DNA from: Clostridium drakei
GTDB lineage: Bacteria > Bacillota > Clostridia > Clostridiales > Clostridiaceae
DNA length: 64,000 nt
Assembly (NCBI RefSeq): GCF_000633595.2
Contig: NZ_JIBU02000027.1
Location: 124,001 to 188,000, forward strand
Reading direction: 5' to 3'
The notes below the pieces were generated by a model that saw only the letters and a list, made by a program, of their open reading frames with translations, searched no databases and was not told the origin of the DNA. Of the stretch, positions 7,173 to 15,490 are shown one piece after another. The position numbers and the translations under genes were made by a program. How positions within the stretch are numbered: position 1 is the first letter of the stretch; the number at the start of each line of letters is the position of its first letter.

Positions 7173-8699
7173 ATGGGACATTATTATATTGGTTTTGATG
7201 CAGGTACTCAAAGTGTAAAAGTAGCTGTATATGATGAAAATATGAAATGTATAGTAAAATCATCAAATAAGACAACTTTAAAATATCCACATCCAGGATG
7301 GGTTGAAATGGATGCAGATGAATATTTTTTACTTACGAAACTAGGAATTAAGCAGTGTATAAAACAATTGAAAGATAAAAAAGTTGATCCTAAACAAATC
7401 AAAGCAATCATGGGTGATGGAATTATCTGTGGAGTTGTTGGTATAGATGATAATGGAAAGGCAATTACACCTTATATAAATTATCTGGATTCAAGAACGC
7501 AAGGTGATGTTGAAAAACTTAAAAAATTAGATCTTGATATTTGGGGAAGGGAAACGGGGAATGCTGATCCAAGCTGTATGTTTCCTGCATTACATGTACG
7601 ATGGATTTTAGAAAATATTAAAGAATTTCAGGAAAGAGGAAAGAAGTTTGTTCATAATGCTCCTTATATCTTAATGAATCTTGCAGGTTTAAAGAGCAGT
7701 GATGCCTTTATTGATTGGGGAACCATGTCAGGTTGGGGACTTGGATACCGTGTATATGAAAAGGAATGGTCTGATGAGCAGCTTAACATATTGGGAATAG
7801 ACAAAAGCTATATGCCTAAGATTGTAAAGCCTTGGGATGTTATTGGTACTTTGTCAGAGAGTGTTGCAGAGGAAACTGGATGCCCTTATGGCATACCAAT
7901 TTGTGCTGGAGCGGGTGACACCATGCAGTCTATGCTTGGAAGTGGAATACTTGAAGCAAATAAAGCTGTGGACGTTGCTGGAACTTGTGCTATGTTTTGC
8001 GTTTCAACAAATGGAATTATTCCAGAACTAAGTAAGAAGGGAAGTGAACTGATTTTTAACAGTGGTACTTTGGAGAATACATATTTTTATTGGGGATTTG
8101 TTAGAACTGGAGGTTTGGCACTTAGGTGGTTTAAGGATAGTATTTGCCAAAAATCTGATGATGATAGTTATTATAAAATACTTAGTGAAGGAGCAGAAAA
8201 GGTTAAGCCTGGATGCAATGGTGTGATTTTTTTACCATATTTAACTGGAGGATATGGTGAATTTTCAAATGTTAATGGTTGTTTTTTGAATATGACCTTA
8301 GATTCTAACCAATTTGTCTTATGGAAATCTGTTCTGGAGGCTATTGCATATGATTATATGGAAATTACCAATGATTATAGAAATGCTGGAATTGAAATAA
8401 ATAGAATTACAATAACTGAAGGTGGAAGTAGAGATCATCTTTGGAATCAAATTAAAGCAGATATTATGGAAAGTGAGGCAATTACATTAGAAGTTTCGGG
8501 TGGTGCTGTACTTACAAATTGCATTGTTGCTTCCTACGCAGTGGGTGATACACAGGATTTAAAGAAAGCACTTGCAGGTAACTTAAAAATCATAAATAAA
8601 TATACTCCAGATATTAATAATTCGGAAATTTATAAAGACCATTACAAATTTAGAAAAAATGTATTAAATAATTTGAATTATAAGTGGATGAAATTTTAG
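7173..8699 (+). CDS. FGGY-family carbohydrate kinase
   Basis: This 508-residue protein starts YYIGFDAGTQSVKVAVYD, the phosphate-1 motif of the FGGY/actin-like ATPase fold. GAGDTMQSMLGSG lies in mid-protein and an adenosine-type ITEGGSRDHLWNQI motif near residue 420. Length and order fit xylulokinase/gluconate-kinase relatives; the sugar cannot be assigned. The ATG has no convincing ribosome site. A good site (AAAAGAGGTG) lies about 55 bases upstream, in front of a six-codon frame (GTGGGAGACTTATGTGTTTAA), so the 5' end may have been rearranged or translation may be coupled. It stands alone, with no sugar transporter next to it. Confidence 0.85.
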   Translation: MGHYYIGFDAGTQSVKVAVYDENMKCIVKSSNKTTLKYPHPGWVEMDADEYFLLTKLGIKQCIKQLKDKKVDPKQIKAIMGDGIICGVVGIDDNGKAITPYINYLDSRTQGDVEKLKKLDLDIWGRETGNADPSCMFPALHVRWILENIKEFQERGKKFVHNAPYILMNLAGLKSSDAFIDWGTMSGWGLGYRVYEKEWSDEQLNILGIDKSYMPKIVKPWDVIGTLSESVAEETGCPYGIPICAGAGDTMQSMLGSGILEANKAVDVAGTCAMFCVSTNGIIPELSKKGSELIFNSGTLENTYFYWGFVRTGGLALRWFKDSICQKSDDDSYYKILSEGAEKVKPGCNGVIFLPYLTGGYGEFSNVNGCFLNMTLDSNQFVLWKSVLEAIAYDYMEITNDYRNAGIEINRITITEGGSRDHLWNQIKADIMESEAITLEVSGGAVLTNCIVASYAVGDTQDLKKALAGNLKIINKYTPDINNSEIYKDHYKFRKNVLNNLNYKWMKF

Positions 8700-8751
8700 G
8701 CGCAGCAGCCGGGATTATATGGGCCTGACCCAAAGTAAGCTATAAAAAAAT

Positions 8752-8787
8752 AAAGAGGTCAGAACTGTTACAATCTATGACCTCTTT
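8752..8787. terminator. Terminator between FGGY kinase and TetR gene
   Basis: Arms AAAGAGGTCA and TGACCTCTTT flank a 16-base loop, with an A-run before and a T-rich tail after. It can serve both converging genes. Confidence 0.75.
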
Positions 8788-8839
8788 GTTGTAACTTGTC
8801 TTTATAGGGTACAATTTGCATTTCTAAAGGAACAAAAGT

Positions 8840-9484
8840 TCATGAATGAATAAGTGGTATAAAAATATCGTCAACGATTTCACTTACTGTTTTATTAGAT
8901 ATAGGTTCATGAGTTGTGAGAATTTCATATCGCAATAAATCCATAGGTAGTGAAATAATTCTAGGACTAACCTTTTCAAGATTTACCTCTCCTCTAAGTT
9001 CAGCATTTTTTAAAATCGTCATCATGAATTTTGACAATGTATCTTCGTTATTTTTACTTACTATTAGTGGTATTGAAGATATTATATGACTACTAGAGTC
9101 TACCATGAGGCCATGTATGGTTTCGGCACTAATGGCTTGAAGAGGTTTTGATATTTCTTCAAGCAGAGTAATTACATCATTTCGAAGGTTACCTGTATCA
9201 GGAGCATCAGTAATAGGTTTACGTATATGTTTTTGTATTGTTGAAATTACAAGTGTTGGTTTATTTGGCCAACGACGATATAAAACTGCCTTGTTTGTCT
9301 TTGCTCGTGCAGCAACTCCCTCCATAGTTAGATGAGAATAACCTAAATTATTGAGTTCATCCCAAGCAGCTTGAAGTATTGCAGCTTCAAGGATCTTTCC
9401 ACGTCGTCTAGTTACCGTATTTTTGTTTTCATCGCTGCAAGATTTAGTAGGCTCGGTAGAAAAGTTATTTTTTTGCTCATCCAT
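8840..9484 (-). CDS. TetR/AcrR-family repressor of the efflux operon
   Basis: This 214-residue regulator has an N-terminal TetR helix-turn-helix at about residues 28-75 (ILEAAILQAAWDELNNLGYS, then VAARAKTNKAVLYRRWPNK) and an all-helical ligand domain. It is transcribed divergently from the adaptor-adaptor-MFS operon and shares with it a 185-base spacer containing a 27-base palindrome. Such TetR neighbours usually repress the pump until a drug or toxic compound binds. The N-terminal extension before the HTH is long and hydrophilic. Confidence 0.88.
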   Translation of the reverse strand: MDEQKNNFSTEPTKSCSDENKNTVTRRRGKILEAAILQAAWDELNNLGYSHLTMEGVAARAKTNKAVLYRRWPNKPTLVISTIQKHIRKPITDAPDTGNLRNDVITLLEEISKPLQAISAETIHGLMVDSSSHIISSIPLIVSKNNEDTLSKFMMTILKNAELRGEVNLEKVSPRIISLPMDLLRYEILTTHEPISNKTVSEIVDDIFIPLIHS

Positions 9485-9555
9485 ATTGCTAACACCATCC
9501 TTTTGAAAAGTTTTATTTTTTCTATTGCATTTATCGTAAACTTATTATATCATAC

Positions 9556-9582
9556 AAATAAGGAACTGTACGTTTCTTATTT
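9556..9582. promoter_or_regulatory. Probable TetR operator
   Basis: AAATAAGGAAC, a TGTAC spacer and GTTTCTTATTT form 11-base arms with one mismatch, centred between tetR and the efflux operon. On the minus strand a TATAAT (plus 9543-9548) lies just beyond it, so binding would cover the tetR promoter. Confidence 0.65.
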
Positions 9583-9668
9583 TGAAAAGAAAAAATACAT
9601 AAAAATTAAAAAGTTAATAGGAATTAATTTTGAAAAAGTAACCAATATATTGAAGGGAGTAATGATTA

Positions 9669-10658
9669 ATGAAAAAACTAGGTTTAATGTTCATATTATC
9701 CACATTTTTAGGAATTTCCATATTAACAGGGTGCAGTAGTCCAGATAAAAGTAATGCTAAAAGCACTGTAAATTTAGAACATAGTGATAAACGTGGAACA
9801 GTATATTTAATGGCAGGTAAGATTAATACCAATGAAAATGTAAACATATCCTCAAAAATTACTGCTAAAGTTGCTGAAACATATGTTGATATTGGTTCAA
9901 CGGTGAAAAAAGGCGACCCACTCATGAAGCTGGATTCAAAAGACCTTGAAGCACAGGTAGCTAAGGAAGAGGCCAGTGTGGGAACGGCTCAGGCAAATTT
10001 AGCCAAAACCCAAATCGGGTCCAGACCAGAACAAATATATAAAGCTCAGGCTTTAGTGGATAGTGCAAATGTCAGTTATGAAAATGCCAAGAAGAATTAT
10101 GAAAGAAATCAGAAACTTTTTGATACTGGAGCCATTTCAAAGTCCCAATTGGAGCAATTTCAGACAGCACTAGGTGAAGCAGAGGCATCTTATGAATCAT
10201 CAAAAGCAGACTTGGATATTTTGAATAAAGGAGAAACACAGGAAACTATTAATGTTGCAGAGTCACAAGTAAAAGAAGCTCAAGCAGCATTAGATGTTTC
10301 AAAAATTCAAATGGACAATTCCGTTATTGTTTCACCTATATCTGGAGTTGTGACAGCAAAGGATATTAGAACTGGAGAATTAGCAACAGCAGGAGTTAAT
10401 CTGATGAATATCGTAAATTCTGATGCAATGATGGTGGATGCTTATTTGCCTGCAGAATATATAAATAAAATAAAAGTTGGACAAGAAGTGGTTATTAAAG
10501 CATTAGAAGTCCCAGACAAGGAATTTAACGGTGAAATATATGTAATTGATTCTGTAGTTAATTTAAAAAATAAAAATATTCTTGTTAAGGTGAAGTTTAA
10601 AAATCAGGATGTAGAATTGAAGCCAGGTATGTTTGCCGAAGTTGGCGTAAAAAATTAG
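9669..10658 (+). CDS. HlyD/MFP-family adaptor lipoprotein of an efflux system
   Basis: This 329-residue protein has a lipoprotein signal (MKKLGLMFILSTFLGISILTGC, lipobox LTGC). A first lipoyl-like half follows at about 50-95, then a long helical hairpin (about 95-200) rich in Ala, Glu and Gln, the second lipoyl half (MDNSVIVSPISGVVTAKDIRTG) and a beta-barrel ending in a KPGMFAEVGV motif. These are hallmarks of periplasmic-adaptor-like proteins. In this Gram-positive setting it should sit on the outer face of the membrane. It begins an operon with a second adaptor and an MFS pump and probably answers to the divergent TetR protein. Confidence 0.87.
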   Translation: MKKLGLMFILSTFLGISILTGCSSPDKSNAKSTVNLEHSDKRGTVYLMAGKINTNENVNISSKITAKVAETYVDIGSTVKKGDPLMKLDSKDLEAQVAKEEASVGTAQANLAKTQIGSRPEQIYKAQALVDSANVSYENAKKNYERNQKLFDTGAISKSQLEQFQTALGEAEASYESSKADLDILNKGETQETINVAESQVKEAQAALDVSKIQMDNSVIVSPISGVVTAKDIRTGELATAGVNLMNIVNSDAMMVDAYLPAEYINKIKVGQEVVIKALEVPDKEFNGEIYVIDSVVNLKNKNILVKVKFKNQDVELKPGMFAEVGVKN

Positions 10659-10672
10659 GGAGGATGAAAAAA

Positions 10673-11332
10673 ATGAAGGAAAAACGAAAGTTAATAATTT
10701 TAGGTATATTTGTTGCAATGTTAATAACCCTTGGAAGCGTAGGATATTACTACTGGCATAACAATACATATTATATTTCTTCTGAAGATGCAAAGGTGTC
10801 TGGGGATTTTGTGAAGATAGTACCTGAGGTGTCAGGAAAACTTCTTGAATTCAATGTTAAAGAGGGGGATAAGGTAGTGAAAAATCAAATCATTGGTCGT
10901 ATTGATGCTGTTGGATTAGATGATTCCAGTATAGATGAATCCCTTTTGAGGGCACCTATGAATGGAGTAATTATTAAAAAGCAGGCAAATGTTGGGGAGT
11001 ATGAATCAAGTACTTCAGCTCCTACTCTTGCCATGGTGGTAGATCCAAGCCAGCTATATGTAACTGCAAATATCGAAGAGGGTAAGGTTGAAAATATAAA
11101 ATTGGGACAGCAGGTAGATATAAATTTTGATGAGTTTAAAGAAAAAGATTTTAAAGGAAAGGTGGATTCTATAGGTAAAGCATCAAATTCAGCATTTTCT
11201 ATGCTTCCATCTTCTTCAAGTGGCACTTTTACAAAAGTAGTTCAGAAAGTACCTGTAAAAATTAAGTTGGATAAAACAGATGGTAATCTTTTACCAGGAA
11301 CCAATGCAGTCATAAAAATCCATATAAAGTAG
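10673..11332 (+). CDS. Short EmrA-like membrane adaptor
   Basis: This ~219-residue adaptor has one N-terminal membrane helix (KLIILGIFVAMLITLGSVGY), a biotinyl/lipoyl-like domain (AKVSGDFVKIVPEVSGKLLE) and a barrel ending in LLPGTNAVIKI. I start it at the second ATG (10673): GGGAGG lies only one base from the first ATG but nine from the second. It lacks the long coiled-coil hairpin of classical EmrA; residues from the first lipoyl half pass almost directly to the second (ESLLRAPMNGVIIKKQA). It is flanked by the lipoprotein adaptor and the DHA2 pump, so two different adaptors serve one transporter. Confidence 0.82.
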   Translation: MKEKRKLIILGIFVAMLITLGSVGYYYWHNNTYYISSEDAKVSGDFVKIVPEVSGKLLEFNVKEGDKVVKNQIIGRIDAVGLDDSSIDESLLRAPMNGVIIKKQANVGEYESSTSAPTLAMVVDPSQLYVTANIEEGKVENIKLGQQVDINFDEFKEKDFKGKVDSIGKASNSAFSMLPSSSSGTFTKVVQKVPVKIKLDKTDGNLLPGTNAVIKIHIK

Positions 11333-11342
11333 GTGGGTAGTA

Positions 11343-12893
11343 ATGGAAAATAAAAAGAATATTTCATATAAATGGCTTACAATGAGTGTAGTTATATCAG
11401 CACTTTTTATGGCAAACTTAGATACCAGCGTTGTCAATCTTTCTACCTCAAAAATGATGCAAACCTTTAGTGTATCCCTTGATCAAATACAGTGGGTAAT
11501 AAGTGTTTATACATTGACCCTGGGGGTTACTATACCATCAACAGGATATTTAAGTGATAGATTTGGATTAAAAAAAGTGTTTGTTATTGCTTTGATCTTA
11601 TTTACATCTGGTTCATTAATGTGTGGTATTTCATGGAACTTAATGTCTATTATAGTAGCACGAATTACTCAAGGAGTAGGAGGAGCCTTCATTATATCAC
11701 TTGGTATGACAATATTAATGACTACTTTTGATAAAAGTGAAATGAGTATGGTTGTGGGTATTATGGGCATCTGTATTATGGCTGCTCCTGCTTTAGGCCC
11801 CACTCTTGGAGGGTATATCATTCAGAATCTTGATTGGAGGTTTATTTTCTTCATTAATATTCCAATAGGGATATTCAGTACAATATTAGCTATGATCATA
11901 CTTAGAGAATCACAGCACAAAGCTTCGAAACACTTTGATATCATAGGTCTTGTGACTTCAGCTGTTGGAATGTCATCTATTCTTTATGTGCTGGGAAAAA
12001 GTAATGTGGATTGGAGCGATATTAAAAATATAATTATAATGATAGTAGGATGTTATAGTATGTTCATGTTTGTTGTTAATGAACTGCTAATCCCTGAACC
12101 TATGCTTAATTTGAGACTTTTAAAGAATTACACTTTTTGCATGAGTAACATTATTATGAACGTTGCTTTATTAGCTCTCTATGGAGGTGTGTTTCTTATG
12201 CCTATATTTCTTCAGCAGATTAAAGGATTAGATTCTATGCAAGCAGGCTTAATACTCTTTCCTGAAGCAATAGCAACTGCAATTTCTATGACGGTTTACG
12301 GAAAAATAGGGAATAAACTGGATACAAGGATATTTGCTATATCTGCTTTGGTATTAATTGGTTTTAATAGCTACAGTATGTCCAAAATTACATTGGAAAC
12401 TTCTAATACAGTTATAACTGTTCTGTTAATGATAAGAGGTTTTGGAGTAGGGTTTCTTATAGCGCCAGTTCAAACAATGGGGTTTAGTGCATTGCCAAAG
12501 TCTGTAATGTCAAATGCTTCAGCACTTTTAAATACAGTAAAGCAAGTAGGTACATCTATCGGAATTACTTTGATTACAAGTATCATGCAGAGTAGAACCA
12601 CAATCAATTATTCAAATTTATCTCAGCAGGTAAATTATTTTAATCCCAATAGCATGAACCTGTTTAAAATACTGCAGGGAGTTATGGTACAATCTGGAGT
12701 ATCTCCAAGCGATGCTCAAGCTGGAGCATTAAGTCAGCTTTTTGGAATAGTTGCAAAACAAGCTCAACTTCAAGCACTGAATGATACTATGTTAGCCATT
12801 TCAGTCATCACAGCAATTATTGTTATTCCCACATTTTTATTAAAAGAAGGTAAGCAATTAGAAGATAGATTGCTAACCAAAGGTGCTGATTAA
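11343..12893 (+). CDS. DHA2-family (EmrB/QacA-like) MFS drug exporter
   Basis: This 516-residue protein is predicted to have 14 membrane segments. It shows the DHA2 motif near helix 1 (LDTSVVNLS), motif A after helix 2 (GYLSDRFGLKK), RITQGVGGA and motif C ALGPTLGGYI. It should export drugs or amphipathic compounds by proton antiport. It is the third gene of the TetR-linked efflux operon, 10 bases after the short adaptor. A fragment of another MFS gene lies just downstream on the opposite strand. Confidence 0.9.
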   Translation: MENKKNISYKWLTMSVVISALFMANLDTSVVNLSTSKMMQTFSVSLDQIQWVISVYTLTLGVTIPSTGYLSDRFGLKKVFVIALILFTSGSLMCGISWNLMSIIVARITQGVGGAFIISLGMTILMTTFDKSEMSMVVGIMGICIMAAPALGPTLGGYIIQNLDWRFIFFINIPIGIFSTILAMIILRESQHKASKHFDIIGLVTSAVGMSSILYVLGKSNVDWSDIKNIIIMIVGCYSMFMFVVNELLIPEPMLNLRLLKNYTFCMSNIIMNVALLALYGGVFLMPIFLQQIKGLDSMQAGLILFPEAIATAISMTVYGKIGNKLDTRIFAISALVLIGFNSYSMSKITLETSNTVITVLLMIRGFGVGFLIAPVQTMGFSALPKSVMSNASALLNTVKQVGTSIGITLITSIMQSRTTINYSNLSQQVNYFNPNSMNLFKILQGVMVQSGVSPSDAQAGALSQLFGIVAKQAQLQALNDTMLAISVITAIIVIPTFLLKEGKQLEDRLLTKGAD

Positions 12894-12897
12894 TAAA

Positions 12898-12974
12898 CCG
12901 CCTATTGAAGGACCAAGAGCAAAACCTATCGGCATTGTTGCTGTAAGAGAAAAAGTTTTACTGACTATGTAAAT
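12898..12974 (-). pseudogene. MFS transporter fragment
   Basis: On the minus strand the sequence translates to IYIVSKTFSLTATMPIGFALGPSIGG, containing the MFS motif C (GFALGPSIGG). A stop codon lies directly upstream in frame and the fragment ends at the efflux operon. It is not a copy of the DHA2 gene beside it. The rest of 12975-13230 shows no recognisable gene. Confidence 0.5.
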
Positions 12975-13244
12975 CTATTTCTGCCGAATTTTTAAGAAAT
13001 ACATGGTACAATCTCCTTCATCTTATAGAAAGTCTGCTTAAGTATACATATAAGAAGCGGCCAGATAATATGCTTTGTCACATAAAAAAGGGATTTAGCA
13101 CTAAATATGATATGTTTGCTTTTAAGTAGACAGGAGAAATAATAATAACTTGTAAATATGGAGTTTTAGTCACATATAAATATTTTAAATTGCAATAATA
13201 TTTTATATAATTAAAGTAGAGATATTTAAGGGAGGAATTAGAAT

Positions 13245-13607
13245 ATGAAATTCTGTTGGAGTACATTAACAGTTAAAGATCTAGAGGAATCTTTAAAGTT
13301 TTATGAAGATATTGTTGGACTTAAGGTTCAGCAAAGATTTAAAGGTGGACCAGGAATGGAAATTGCTTTTTTAGGAGAAGGAGAGACAAAGATAGAACTT
13401 ATATATAACTCAAATGTGAAAGAAGTAAATTACGGTGCTGATATTTCTCTTGGTTTTGAAGTGAATTCAGTAGATCAAATTATGGAGCTTGTAAAGTCAA
13501 AAGGGATAGCTGTACATAGCGGACCATTTCAGCCTAATCCACATGTTAAATTCTTTTTTGTGTTAGACCCAAATGGATTAAAAATTCAATTTGTGGAGAA
13601 TATTTAG
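13245..13607 (+). CDS. VOC-family (glyoxalase-like) protein
   Basis: This 120-residue, single-module vicinal-oxygen-chelate protein starts MKFCWSTLTVKDLEESLKFY and ends FVLDPNGLKIQFVE. Both pieces are typical of the paired beta-alpha-beta-beta-beta units of glyoxalase I, fosfomycin-resistance and dioxygenase relatives. Candidate metal ligands are Glu52 or nearby acids and the C-terminal Glu. It follows GGGAGG at a good distance and appears to be transcribed alone. Substrate unknown. Confidence 0.8.
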   Translation: MKFCWSTLTVKDLEESLKFYEDIVGLKVQQRFKGGPGMEIAFLGEGETKIELIYNSNVKEVNYGADISLGFEVNSVDQIMELVKSKGIAVHSGPFQPNPHVKFFFVLDPNGLKIQFVENI

Positions 13608-13609
13608 TA

Positions 13610-13790
13610 TAGGTTATTATTGACATAAAAAAACGACAATTATATATTAATGCTAAAGTTATATAAAGTATCCTTCAGGATTGGGTGAAATTGTTAAATT
13701 TAACAATATGTTTATTGTGTTTACAAACTCCTAGGAAAACCTAGGGGTTATTTTTATGCTGAAAAAAGTTGTTATATAGAGATTTATTTT
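13610..13790 (+). other. Decayed twin of the FMN riboswitch leader
   Basis: This stretch matches 6625-6900 almost base for base but lacks the 105 bases equivalent to 6705-6809, most of the aptamer. The joint reads GGGTGAAATT directly followed by GTTAAATTTAAC; both parental ends carry ATT just before the joint. The promoter (TTGACA at 13620, TATATT at 13643, 17-base spacing) and the terminator (AACTCCTAGG, AAAA, CCTAGGGGTT; 13726-13749) survive. It could still make a short RNA of about 100 bases that cannot bind FMN. No riboflavin gene follows. Confidence 0.85.
13726..13755 (+). terminator. Terminator retained in the riboswitch relic
   Basis: AACTCCTAGG, AAAA and CCTAGGGGTT then ATTTTT. It differs from the intact copy at 6843 by one base in the left arm, giving a G-T pair, so the hairpin is preserved. 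Confidence 0.75.
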
Positions 13791-13946
13791 TTACTCACAT
13801 ATAACTAAATAAATCATTTTATAATCAATTTATAGAAAAAATAGCCGATATATGTAATATATACAATGAAATTATATATTTAAGTATATTATTTTTATTA
13901 CCAATTAAATCGTATTAAAATAGAAAGCATAAGGAGGAAATTTAAT

Positions 13947-14786
13947 ATGAATATAGGAGATGAAGAATTTTTTAATTCATTAAAGACAGTATTTATGGTA
14001 TTACCACAATTATTCTCTTCTGATGTATCCATGGCACTTACTAATAAAGAGGAGTACATTTTATTTAGACAAGCAAAAACTTTTCAATTAAGTGTTTATG
14101 AAGGAATGACAATACCGCAGGGAGGAGTTTCAGATAAAGCAATAAAAACTAAACAAGTCCATTCACTGCGTCATCAGAAAGAAACATTTGGTTTTCCAAT
14201 AGTAGCTTATGGAGTACCTGTTATTAATCCTGATACTGGTAATTTAGTGGGAACTGTAACATATGCTATTTCTTTAGAAAAAGAAAATTTAACAATTGAA
14301 ATGGCAAATGAATTACTGAAATTTTCAGAAGAATTAGCAGCATCTTCTCAAGAGTTAGCAAGTTCTACGGAAGAGTTATCTAGTAATAGCCAAAATGTTA
14401 ATCATTTAGTAAATGAGACCCAAATAGGTATTACAAGTATGGATGATATAATTAAATATATAAAAGGTATTGCAGATACTACAAACTTGTTAGGACTTAA
14501 TGCAGCAATTGAAGCAGCAAGGGCTGGAGAGCAAGGAAAAGGTTTTTCAGTAGTAGCGGGAGAAATAAGAAAACTTGCTGCAAATAGCAAAGATTCAACA
14601 ACACAAATCAATGAAACTTTATCTAAAATTAAGGAAGATATAAATAGTATTATAAATGTTTTGAATGGGTTTTCTATTACAAGTGAAACGCAGGCTGCAC
14701 AAGCTCAGCAGATAGCTGCTGGAAGTCAAAAATTAAGTGAATTATCTACTAAACTTTTAAAACTATCTGAAGATATTTATAACTAA
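13947..14786 (+). CDS. Soluble methyl-accepting chemotaxis-type signalling protein
   Basis: This 279-residue protein has no membrane segment. Residues 1-~115 form a small sensor-like region ([20 protein letters not shown]). The second half is a short MCP signalling helix bundle with the near-invariant hairpin tip ([20 protein letters not shown], then [10 protein letters not shown]). It should couple a cytoplasmic signal to CheA/CheW. It is preceded by AAGGAGG and followed by a hairpin with T-run at 14828-14857. No other chemotaxis gene is nearby. Confidence 0.88.
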   Translation: MNIGDEEFFNSLKTVFMVLPQLFSSDVSMALTNKEEYILFRQAKTFQLSVYEGMTIPQGGVSDKAIKTKQVHSLRHQKETFGFPIVAYGVPVINPDTGNLVGTVTYAISLEKENLTIEMANELLKFSEELAASSQELASSTEELSSNSQNVNHLVNETQIGITSMDDIIKYIKGIADTTNLLGLNAAIEAARAGEQGKGFSVVAGEIRKLAANSKDSTTQINETLSKIKEDINSIINVLNGFSITSETQAAQAQQIAAGSQKLSELSTKLLKLSEDIYN

Positions 14787-14827
14787 AGTTTAGTTTTTGT
14801 ATTAGAACAAAGTAAATAGAATCAAGG

Positions 14828-14857
14828 GAGAGGTAGCAGAAGCCTCTTCTTTTTTTA
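14828..14857 (+). terminator. Terminator of the chemoreceptor gene
   Basis: GAGAGGTAGCAGAAGCCTCTTC followed by a run of Ts. The stem is short, five to six base pairs. Confidence 0.6.
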
Positions 14858-14926
14858 TTTGTGTATGATAGAAATATGCATTAACAATCGTATTATGTTT
14901 ATGAAGAGCTCTTCAGGAGGTATATG

Positions 14927-15312
14927 ATGAAAATAGATGAAAGTAACTATATAAGCGAACTAAAACGAAAAAATTCTTCTAAAATACAATGTTGTATGCA
15001 CTTTTAGAAAAGTTTGGAGATGAAGAAAGTAAAAAAAGGTTTAAGGAGGTTTTCAATATGACTGAGATAGGGAAAATGATATTAGAAGATGGAATGGCAA
15101 AGGGTATGGAAAAAGGTATGGAAAAAGGGAGAGTTCAAGGAAAACTTGAAGGTAAAGCTGAACTTTTACTTAAATTATTAACTAAGAAATTTATAAAAAT
15201 GCCAGAAGAATATAAAAAAAAGATAAAAGAATTATCAGATGAAACACTGGAAATAATAGGACTAGAAATATTTGATATGAAAGATATTAAAGAGCTTGAA
15301 AAATATTTCTAA
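14927..15312 (+). pseudogene. Chimeric remnant: sigma-factor-like start joined to Rpn/transposase-like tail
   Basis: A good ribosome site (AGGAGG, 14915-14920) leads into a 26-codon frame starting MKIDESNYISELKRKN, which resembles the N-terminus of clostridial ECF sigma factors, and ends at TAG 15005. In another frame from 14989 an ORF of 107 codons encodes LLEKFGDEESKKRFKEVF..., then EKGMEKGRVQGKLEGKAELL and a C-terminal helix. This second part is typical of the C-terminal portion of Rpn/PD-(D/E)XK putative transposase-nuclease proteins, whose nuclease domain is missing. Both parts look like remnants fused by deletion. The tail ORF could still be translated. Confidence 0.55.
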
Positions 15313-15334
15313 AAATATAAGAGAAGAATCATCC

Positions 15335-15363
15335 TTGACAATTTAAATTATTAATTTTATACT
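15335..15363 (+). promoter_or_regulatory. Promoter upstream of the DMT transporter
   Basis: TTGACA and TATACT are separated by 17 bases. About 120 bases of leader follow, ending in a strong hairpin before the transporter start, so attenuation is possible. Confidence 0.65.
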
Positions 15364-15427
15364 ATAAACGAAAATTAAATAACAAAACCTTTTAGGACGT
15401 GGACTTTTTTAGAGAAATTCTATTTTC

Positions 15428-15467
15428 GCCACACAATTATTAACATGATAATTGTGTGGCTTTTTTA
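15428..15467 (+). terminator. Strong leader hairpin with T-run ahead of the DMT transporter
   Basis: GCCACACAATTAT and ATAATTGTGTGGC form a perfect 13-base-pair stem with a seven-base loop, then TTTTTT. It lies between a promoter and the gene it should serve, so it is either an attenuator or the terminator of a short leader RNA. I could not match the leader to a known riboswitch class. Confidence 0.7.
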
Positions 15468-15490
15468 TGTTAAAAGAAAGGGGTAAGATT

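Noticed and set aside
15301-15467. Known riboswitch before the DMT transporter
   Set aside because: The leader has a strong hairpin, but I could not match conserved blocks of guanidine, preQ1, purine or other classes.
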